From assembly GCA_902470065.1 (NCBI GenBank), contig CABRFA010000024.1, positions 1-10,551 on the forward strand: a DNA stretch of 10,551 bases, read 5' to 3'. Below the pieces are notes generated by a model that saw only the letters and a program-made list of their open reading frames with translations, made no database searches and was not told where the DNA came from. A program made the translations under genes and the position numbers. The first letter of the stretch is position 1. Every line of letters begins with the position of its first letter. Below, in pieces: positions 5,503-10,551 of the stretch. The stretch is from an uncultured Collinsella sp. (GTDB lineage: Bacteria > Actinomycetota > Coriobacteriia > Coriobacteriales > Coriobacteriaceae).

Positions 5503-6504
5503 CTACTTCGCGGCGCCGGGGATGCCGTGGGAGGTTTTGGCGGTTTTGGCTCCGTTTACGATGGCGGTTTCCAAGGCCCTTACGGCGAGCATGCCCAGCA
5601 GGTCTAGGGGAACGGCGGCGCTTGCCTGGACGCCCAGTTTGCCGCTGGCGAGGGTGTAGATGGTGTCGCCGTCGTTGGTGGTGTGCGTGGGACGGATGGC
5701 GTGTGCGTAGGCGTCTGCGGCCATCTGGGAGACCTTGGTGGCTTGTGCCTTAGTGAGTTCCACGTTGGTGACGATGCAGCTGATGGTGGTGTTGGTGCGG
5801 TCGAGCGGCATCTGCATGGATCCGGCGGCGGCAAAGGCTGCGAGTTCCATGTCGACGATCTGGTCGCTATCGGCCGCGGCGCGCATACCGGCGACCCACT
5901 CGCCGGTGAAGGGGTCGACAACGTTGCCGCAGGCGTTGACCGAGACCACGGCGCCCACCTTAACAGGGCCGAGTGCCACGGCGGCAGCTCCAAGGCCGGC
6001 CTTCATGCAGGTGGCAGGCCCCATGAGCTTACCCACGGTAGCGCCCGTGCCGGCGCCTACGTTGCCCTGTTCGAGCTTGGTGGGGGTGTGGTCGAGTGCT
6101 TCGCGCACGGCGGCGATGCCGGCCTCAATGTCGGGGCGAACGGTGGGGTTACCAAAGGCGAGATCGAAGATACAGCTGGAGCACACGATAGGCACCTGCG
6201 TGGGGCCGACGGGAAGGCCGATGCCGCGTCTCTCAAGCTCGCGAGCGACGCCGCTTGCAGCTTCGAGGCCAAAGGCCGATCCGCCCGAAAGGCAGACGGC
6301 GTGGACCTTGTCGACGGTGTTCTCGGGTCGTAGCAGGTCGGTCTCGCGCGAAGCGGGAGCGCCACCGCGAACGTCAACTCCGCCGGTGGCGCCCTCGGGT
6401 GCCACGATTACGGTGCAACCGGTGCCTGCCTCATCGTCCGTATAGTTGCCATAGCAAAAGCCATCGACATCGCAGACGTCAATGGCCTCGAGTGGTGTAT
6501 CCAT
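5503..6504 (-). CDS. P1 (S58) family peptidase/amidohydrolase, NylC-like
   Basis: This is a member of the P1/DmpA (S58) N-terminal-nucleophile hydrolases, which include D-aminopeptidase DmpA and the nylon-oligomer hydrolase NylC. These proteins cut themselves in two, exposing a nucleophile that hydrolyses amide bonds of peptides or related compounds. Family segments include VRGGAPASRETDLL (45-58), HAVCLSGGSAFGLEAA (68-83), GNVGAGTGATVGKL (147-160) and NACGNVVDPFTGEW (190-203). The sequence DRTNTTISCIVTN (235-247) matches the NylC-type cleavage site, predicting a cut between Asn238 and Thr239 and a small chain of about 95 residues. NDGD (277-280) matches the NylC region that holds two functional Asp residues. 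There is no signal peptide. The start at 6504 has GGAG six bases upstream. The natural substrate cannot be read. The gene follows maf but is separated from it by a terminator-like hairpin. Confidence 0.9.
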   Translation of the reverse strand: MDTPLEAIDVCDVDGFCYGNYTDDEAGTGCTVIVAPEGATGGVDVRGGAPASRETDLLRPENTVDKVHAVCLSGGSAFGLEAASGVARELERRGIGLPVGPTQVPIVCSSCIFDLAFGNPTVRPDIEAGIAAVREALDHTPTKLEQGNVGAGTGATVGKLMGPATCMKAGLGAAAVALGPVKVGAVVSVNACGNVVDPFTGEWVAGMRAAADSDQIVDMELAAFAAAGSMQMPLDRTNTTISCIVTNVELTKAQATKVSQMAADAYAHAIRPTHTTNDGDTIYTLASGKLGVQASAAVPLDLLGMLAVRALETAIVNGAKTAKTSHGIPGAAK

Positions 6505-6574
6505 GTTTAACTCCTATCGGTTTTCCGCCGCGCCTTGTGCCCGGTCGGGATCCGTACGGTACGCCAAAATTGTA

Positions 6575-6597
6575 GGCGCTGGGGAATACCCAGCGCC
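6575..6597 (-). terminator. Hairpin terminator after maf
   Basis: GGCGCTGGG (6575-6583) pairs perfectly with CCCAGCGCC (6589-6597) around a 5-nt loop, starting 8 bp after the maf stop on the minus strand. It is followed there by TACAATTTT, a weak T-rich tail. This suggests the DJ-1/maf transcript ends here and that the peptidase has its own promoter in the remaining 70 bp, although no convincing -35/-10 pair was found there. Confidence 0.65.
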
Positions 6598-6605
6598 AGA
6601 TGCAA

Positions 6606-7187
6606 TTACGAGAGTTTTTGAATCGCGCGCGCGACGCGGGCGATGGGTAGGCCCACTACGTTATAGAAGTCGCCCGAAATATCGTGCACGAGCATGCGGC
6701 CGCCTGTGCCCTGGATGCCGTAGGCGCCTGCCTTATCCATGGGCTCACTCGAGGCAACGTAGTGCTCGATCTGCTCGTCGGTGAGCTCGTAGAATGTCAC
6801 GTCGGTCACATCGACAAACGACAGACTCTCGGCGGCATGCGGGGCGGCCGTATCGCCTGCCTTAACGATGCAGACGCCGGTTGCGACCTGGTGCGTGCGG
6901 CCCGAAAGCTCACGGAGCATGGTGCGCGCCTCGTCCTCGGTTGCCGGCTTGCCCAGAATCTTGCCGTCAAAGGTGACGATGGTGTCGGCCGCGACGGTCA
7001 ACTCATTGGGCTCGGCATGCTCGACGGCGACAGCAGCGGCTTTGGCTCGCGCCAATCGCTCGACGAGCGTAAGCGGGGCCTCGCCGTCGAAGGGAGTCTC
7101 GTCGATATCTGCGGGAATCACGCGAATGTTGTAGCCTGCCTCGCGCATCAGCTCTATGCGGCGCGGCGATTGCGAAGCCAAAATCAT
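6606..7187 (-). CDS. maf: Maf-family nucleoside triphosphate pyrophosphatase
   Basis: Maf proteins hydrolyse non-canonical or pyrimidine nucleoside triphosphates to monophosphate and pyrophosphate, a cytoplasmic house-cleaning role also linked to cell division. The 193-residue protein has the normal family length. It opens with ILASQSPRR (2-10), the phosphate-binding signature. It then has VAADTIV (65-71) with the catalytic Asp68, LGKP (78-81), LSGRTHQVATGV (94-105) and YGIQGTGG (156-163), followed by SGDFYNVVGLP (171-181). These features resemble the dTTP/UTP-type (YhdE) subgroup, though exact specificity is inferred. Its ATG overlaps the upstream DJ-1-like gene's stop as ATGA, indicating translational coupling, so no separate promoter is expected. 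A hairpin terminator follows 8 bp after the stop. Confidence 0.95.
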   Translation of the reverse strand: MILASQSPRRIELMREAGYNIRVIPADIDETPFDGEAPLTLVERLARAKAAAVAVEHAEPNELTVAADTIVTFDGKILGKPATEDEARTMLRELSGRTHQVATGVCIVKAGDTAAPHAAESLSFVDVTDVTFYELTDEQIEHYVASSEPMDKAGAYGIQGTGGRMLVHDISGDFYNVVGLPIARVARAIQKLS

Positions 7188-7726
7188 AGTTGGATGCCCT
7201 CGGCGACCTTCTCGACGGCCTTGTCGCCGGCGAGCGTGCGCAGCAGCTCCAATGCAAAGGGGAGTGACTGTGCCATGCCGCTGGCAGTGATGATGTTGCC
7301 GTCTTGCGTGACCTTCTCGCCGGTATAGGCGCCTTCGGGGAAGCTTTTCTCAAAGCCAGGGAAGCACGTGGCATGGCGCCCCTCGAGCAGGTCGAGCTCG
7401 CCCAGGATAAACGGGGCGGCGCAGATGGCGGCGACGTGCTTGGTCGCGGCGAACTCGCAGACCACGTCGCAGACGCGCTGATCTGCACGCAAGTTGGTGG
7501 CACCGGGCAGGCCGCCGGGCAGCACGACGCAGTCGTACTCGTCAAAGTTGATCTCATCAAAGAGCGCATCGCAGGTCACGGGGATCTGCAGCGAGCTTAC
7601 GACCTCGCGCGTGGGCATGATCGAGACGAGCGTGGCACGCACGCCGCCGCGACGCATGACATCGACCATGGTCAAGCACTCAATAGTTTCAAAGCCATCG
7701 GCGGCGAGAACGGCAACGCTGGGCAT
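7184..7726 (-). CDS. DJ-1/PfpI (ThiJ) family protein
   Basis: This belongs to the DJ-1/PfpI superfamily with a class I glutamine-amidotransferase-like fold. Relatives such as YajL and DJ-1 act against oxidative or glyoxal damage, and a deglycase activity has been proposed for them. The 180 residues make one domain. The reactive cysteine is Cys102 in the nucleophile elbow AAICAAP (99-105). The supporting acid is Glu16 in DGFETIE (10-16), corresponding to DJ-1 Glu18, and VVLPGGLPGA (67-76) is the typical glycine loop. I place the start at 7726 (MPSVAVLAADG), which has AAGGA six bases upstream. The frame stays open to 7891, but those added residues are unlike the family and run into the next gene. 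The stop overlaps the maf start (ATGA). Its exact biochemical role is not settled by sequence. Confidence 0.9.
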   Translation of the reverse strand: MPSVAVLAADGFETIECLTMVDVMRRGGVRATLVSIMPTREVVSSLQIPVTCDALFDEINFDEYDCVVLPGGLPGATNLRADQRVCDVVCEFAATKHVAAICAAPFILGELDLLEGRHATCFPGFEKSFPEGAYTGEKVTQDGNIITASGMAQSLPFALELLRTLAGDKAVEKVAEGIQL

Positions 7727-7762
7727 GAGGGTTCCTTTCATAGGCGGCATACAATTAGCCGT

Positions 7763-7791
7763 CTTATACCCCGAAGACCTCCGCTTGCCAC
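7763..7791 (-). promoter_or_regulatory. Possible promoter of the DJ-1-like/maf unit
   Basis: On the minus strand GTGGCA (7791-7786) is followed after 17 bp by TATAAG (7768-7763), 37 bp before the chosen start codon. Spacing is ideal and the -10 is good, but the -35 matches the consensus poorly. The 106-bp gap from the methyltransferase stop leaves room for an independent promoter, and no terminator hairpin was found in it, so read-through is equally possible. Confidence 0.3.
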
Positions 7792-7832
7792 GCTCGATTT
7801 CCCAATGATTTTTCTGAGCAATGATTAAGTGG

Positions 7833-9146
7833 CTAGTTGCGCCTAAGGTGGACGACAGTCTCGCAGTGGAAGGTTTGCGGGAACAGGTCAACTGGCGTGA
7901 TCTTTACGGGGGAGAAGGTGCCTTCTTCGACAAAGCGTTTGAGATCGCGTGCCAGGGTGGCCGGGTCGCAGCTCACGTAGGCGACATCGCGAGCACTCGT
8001 ACTGGCGATAAGGTCGATCGCTTCGGGGGCGAGGCCTGCGCGCGGCGGGTCGACCACCAAGACGTCGGCATCCTGGTCGGGGAACTCGCGCACCGCGTCT
8101 CCGCCAATGACGTCGACGTTATCAAGCTTGTTGATTTCCAGGTTACGGCGTAGATCGCGCACGGCGGGGCCGTAGGCCTCGACGGCAGCGACAAAGTCGC
8201 AGCGGCGGGCGAGCGGCAGGGTAAAGGTGCCGGCACCGCAGTACAGGTCCACGGCAAGCTCGTCTTCCTGCGGGTCGAGCGCTTCCATGACAAGCTCGAT
8301 CAAAATCTCGGCACCCTTGGTGTTGACCTGGAAAAAAGACGGGGCAGACAAGCGCATCTGACCCTCGGCGATATTCTCGGTCCATGAGCCCTCTCCGGCG
8401 AGCATTTCGACCTTGGAGACACGGCGGGCCTTCTTTTCGCCCTTGCTCATCACGCGCACGATGCTCGTGGGATGAGCGGCGTCCGCCAGCACGCGGGAGA
8501 CCTGCGAGCGCGGAAAAGAGCCTGTGGGCGTCCAAAGCGCGACCTCGAGTGCCTTGGTGCGACGCGAGGCACGAATGCCCACGCGCTCCAGACCCAGGTT
8601 GTGGCTGCCGCTCAGATAGTTGAGCGCGCCGACGACTGACTTGAGCGCCTTGGGAAAACGCTTATCGAACAGCGGGCACGAATCGACGGTCACGATCTTG
8701 CTGGGGTCGACGCCGTGCATGCCAAGGCGCACGCGGCCGTTTACAACGGTCGGCTCGAGTTCGATTTTATTGCGGTAGCCCCAATCATCCTTGGTGTGGC
8801 GGATGGGTTGCACCAGTTCATCGACTTGATCGGGGCTGAACTTGCCGATACGCTCGAGCGTGGAGCGCAGATTTTGCTCCTTGGCGGCGAGCTGTGCCGT
8901 GCGTGAGAGATTGCCCCACGAGCAGCCGCCGCAGATGCCCACGAAGGGGCAGGGAGGCTGAATGCGATCGGGGCTTGGCTCCAGAATCTCGGTGGTGCGG
9001 GCACGCATGAACGACTTGCCGTCCTGTACGACCTCGGCCTCGACGGTGTCGCCTGCCACGGCGCCCTGCACAAAGACGGCCTTGCCGTTGTCGGCGTGCG
9101 CCAGCCCGTCGGCGCCGTAGGTCATCGATTCTATAGTGAGCTTCAT
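7833..9146 (-). CDS. rlmD: 23S rRNA (uracil-C5)-methyltransferase, RlmD/RumA type
   Basis: This predicted enzyme uses S-adenosylmethionine to methylate C5 of a uridine in 23S rRNA. It has three parts: an N-terminal TRAM RNA-binding domain (about residues 1-55), a [4Fe-4S] cysteine set, and a C-terminal class I methyltransferase domain. The cysteines are Cys66, Cys72 and Cys75 (CPFVGICGGC) with Cys157 (DSCPLF). The methyltransferase domain has DLYCGAGTF (300-308), VDPPR (365-369), catalytic Cys393 in VSCDPATLARDL, and Glu429 in the DLFPQTFHCET segment. The start at 9146 (MKLTIESMTYG) begins the TRAM domain and follows AGGA closely; the frame stays open to an ATG at 9182, which lacks a binding site. 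At 437 residues the length is typical. RlmD and dual-site RlmCD enzymes cannot be told apart here, so the target uridine is uncertain. It lies behind ppk1 after a terminator. Confidence 0.92.
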   Translation of the reverse strand: MKLTIESMTYGADGLAHADNGKAVFVQGAVAGDTVEAEVVQDGKSFMRARTTEILEPSPDRIQPPCPFVGICGGCSWGNLSRTAQLAAKEQNLRSTLERIGKFSPDQVDELVQPIRHTKDDWGYRNKIELEPTVVNGRVRLGMHGVDPSKIVTVDSCPLFDKRFPKALKSVVGALNYLSGSHNLGLERVGIRASRRTKALEVALWTPTGSFPRSQVSRVLADAAHPTSIVRVMSKGEKKARRVSKVEMLAGEGSWTENIAEGQMRLSAPSFFQVNTKGAEILIELVMEALDPQEDELAVDLYCGAGTFTLPLARRCDFVAAVEAYGPAVRDLRRNLEINKLDNVDVIGGDAVREFPDQDADVLVVDPPRAGLAPEAIDLIASTSARDVAYVSCDPATLARDLKRFVEEGTFSPVKITPVDLFPQTFHCETVVHLRRN

Positions 9147-9194
9147 ATTCCTGCCTGTCATTCGCGTTGTTGTTCGCACCATGGTAGCAGGGAA

Positions 9195-9236
9195 AAGCGC
9201 TCCGCATCCGAGGCTTTCCTCAAATGCGGGGCGCTT
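9195..9236 (-). terminator. Intrinsic terminator after ppk1
   Basis: On the minus strand, AAGCGCCCCGCAT (9236-9224) pairs with ATGCGGAGCGCTT (9207-9195) with a single mismatch. An inner GAGG/CCTC stem closes an AAAG loop. The descending arm runs into CTTTTCCC, a short T-run. It lies 23 bp after the ppk1 stop and is a convincing intrinsic terminator. Two copies of GCTTCTACAAAC (9233-9244 and 9246-9257), 13 bp apart, sit between the stop codon and the hairpin. Confidence 0.75.
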
Positions 9237-9259
9237 CTACAAACTGCTTCTACAAACGA

Positions 9260-10551
9260 CTATTTCGTCTTGCCGGTAATGAGCGTCTTAAGACCCAGGC
9301 CGATCAGACCCAGGCCCATGCGCACGCGACCGGGGCGATGGCGCTCGATGGCCTTGGTCTTGCCGGTGGGCTTATCGCGACGGGCGCTCGTCTCGGGTGC
9401 GGGCTTGGTGACCTGCGGCTCGGGCTGAGGTGCAGGTGCGGGCTCGGGCTCAATGACGGTCGCCTGGACCTCTTGGACCTTGGGTGCTACTGGCTGCGGC
9501 TCAGGAACAGGGGCGGGCTTTGCCTCGGCGGCGGGCTCCGGAGTCGCGGTAGCGGGCTCGGGCGCTTTCTCCACGGCGGGCTCTGCGGCAGCCTCGGGCT
9601 TATTCACCGGGGGAGCTGCAACCGCTTCCGTTTTGGCAGCTGCCCCGTGTTCAACCTCGGCCTGAATGGCCTCCTCGGCCACACGTTCCTTCTCCTGCGC
9701 ACGCTGCTGCGCGGCGGCCTCGGCGTTGCGATAGGCACGCTCCAGCAGGGCTTCCTGCGAGTTGAAGGGTTTCTCACCCTCTGCACGCTCCACGGGGACC
9801 CAGGTGCCGTCGCTCGTGAGGCTGCGGGCCTTCACGTTGTCGCGCAGCTGCATGCCCATGTACTCGTGCACTAGGGCGCGGCAGGTGGGGTCGAGCACGG
9901 GGAAGGCAATCTCCACGCGGTGCTCGGTGTTGCGCGTCATCATGTCTGCCGAGCTCAGGTAAATCATGTCCGAGTCCACGCCGAAAGCATAGACGCGCGC
10001 GTGCTCCAAAAAGCGTCCGACGATGGAGCGGACATGCACGTTCTCGGTCTTGCCCGGAACACCGGGCTTGAGGCACGAGATGCCGCGGATGATCATGTCT
10101 ACGCGCACGCCGGCACACGATGCCTCGGCGATCTTGTCGATAACCTCGCGGTCGGTCAGCGAGTTGAGCTTAAAGAACACGCGGGCGGGCTCGCCGGCAA
10201 GGGCGCGCTGGATCTCGCGGTCAAGCCCGCGCATGATGAGCGGTTTCAGTCCGACGGGCGCCACACCCAGGAAGCGGTAGTCGCCGCGCAGGTTGCCCAG
10301 CGACAGATTGCGGAAGAACAGGTTGGCGTCCTCGCCGATGCCGGGATGGGCGGTCATGAGCATAAAGTCGCTGTAGAGTTTGGCCGTCTTCTCGTTAAAG
10401 TTGCCGGTGCCCAAAAGCGTGAGGCGCGTTAGCGCCATGCCCTCGCGATAGGTGAGCTGGCAGATCTTTGAGTGGCATTTAAAGCCCTCGGAACCATAGA
10501 TGACGGTGCAGCCTGCCTCTTCCAGACGCTCGGCCCACTCGATGTTGTTCT
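9260..10551 (-). CDS. ppk1: Polyphosphate kinase 1, C-terminal part, with P/A/E-rich tail
   Basis: PPK1 reversibly transfers the terminal phosphate of ATP onto polyphosphate through a phosphohistidine and is often membrane-associated. The frame is open to the window edge: residues NNIEWAERLEEAG precede the internal ATG at 10438, so this is the C-terminal 429 residues of a longer protein. The segment KCHSK contains the likely phosphorylated His (codon 10474-10472). It is followed by LGTGNFNEKTAKLYSD, FFRNLSLG, FFKLNSLTD and the second catalytic-type His in RFLEHARVYAF. The conserved core ends near LLERAY (DNA about 9740). Beyond it is an unusual tail of about 150 residues: a charged, Ala-rich helix-like stretch, a long Pro/Ala/Glu low-complexity linker (about 9383-9660), then a basic segment with a Gly/Leu-rich end (MGLGLIGLGLKTLITG). 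The tail is not part of the standard PPK1 fold. Confidence 0.95.
   Translation of the reverse strand, partial: NNIEWAERLEEAGCTVIYGSEGFKCHSKICQLTYREGMALTRLTLLGTGNFNEKTAKLYSDFMLMTAHPGIGEDANLFFRNLSLGNLRGDYRFLGVAPVGLKPLIMRGLDREIQRALAGEPARVFFKLNSLTDREVIDKIAEASCAGVRVDMIIRGISCLKPGVPGKTENVHVRSIVGRFLEHARVYAFGVDSDMIYLSSADMMTRNTEHRVEIAFPVLDPTCRALVHEYMGMQLRDNVKARSLTSDGTWVPVERAEGEKPFNSQEALLERAYRNAEAAAQQRAQEKERVAEEAIQAEVEHGAAAKTEAVAAPPVNKPEAAAEPAVEKAPEPATATPEPAAEAKPAPVPEPQPVAPKVQEVQATVIEPEPAPAPQPEPQVTKPAPETSARRDKPTGKTKAIERHRPGRVRMGLGLIGLGLKTLITGKTK

Noticed and set aside
5683..6445. Two long plus-strand open frames opposite the P1 peptidase
   Set aside because: Both mirror the codon bias of the peptidase, have no convincing ribosome binding site and resemble no family.
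7727..7891. Extended N-terminus for the DJ-1-like protein
   Set aside because: The extra 55 residues do not match the family, overlap the methyltransferase stop, and a good ribosome binding site supports the start at 7726.

Overview
The window reads as chromosomal DNA from a high-GC, Gram-positive anaerobe. Codon choice, the mix of housekeeping genes and the protein sequences suggest a Coriobacteriia gut bacterium, most likely Collinsella or a close relative. That assignment is inference from recognition, not from a search. Nine protein genes are supported. Two run off the window: ackA at the left end and ppk1 at the right end. No phage, transposase, CRISPR, rRNA or tRNA gene was recognised.

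Layout. Positions 1-1142 (+) carry acetate kinase, followed by a simple hairpin terminator. Positions 1203-1549 hold no gene but contain a dyad repeat of about 62-bp period. Positions 1550-1676 form a very long hairpin (element E1) just 3' of pta, which runs leftward from 2672 to 1692, so ackA and pta are convergent. A divergent regulatory region (2673-2903) separates pta from a rightward two-gene unit: glf (UDP-galactopyranose mutase) and an overlapping family 2 glycosyltransferase ending at 5130. Positions 5131-5502 are non-coding and hold two more long hairpins (E2 and E3) plus a short inverted copy of the glycosyltransferase 3' end. All remaining genes are leftward, in transcription order: ppk1, an rlmD-like 23S rRNA methyltransferase, a DJ-1/PfpI-family gene overlapping maf by ATGA, and a P1/S58-family peptidase ending at 5503.

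Functions. AckA and Pta together interconvert acetyl-CoA and acetate with ATP formation. Glf makes UDP-galactofuranose, and the co-translated glycosyltransferase is a plausible but unproven user of it for a surface glycan. PPK1 makes polyphosphate. The methyltransferase, Maf and DJ-1-like proteins are RNA-modification and maintenance functions.

The most unusual content is non-coding. E1, E2 and E3 lie 12-32 nt after the stop codons of pta, the glycosyltransferase and the peptidase. Each has long, perfectly paired outer arms (29, 21 and 29 bp) whose sequence differs completely between copies, around a shorter inner hairpin. In E2 and E3 the inner core is nearly identical, lies in the same orientation relative to the upstream gene, and its stem differs by two compensatory base-pair changes. 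E1 shares the architecture and two short loop motifs. This looks like a family of structured 3'-end elements in which pairing of the arms, not their sequence, is conserved.
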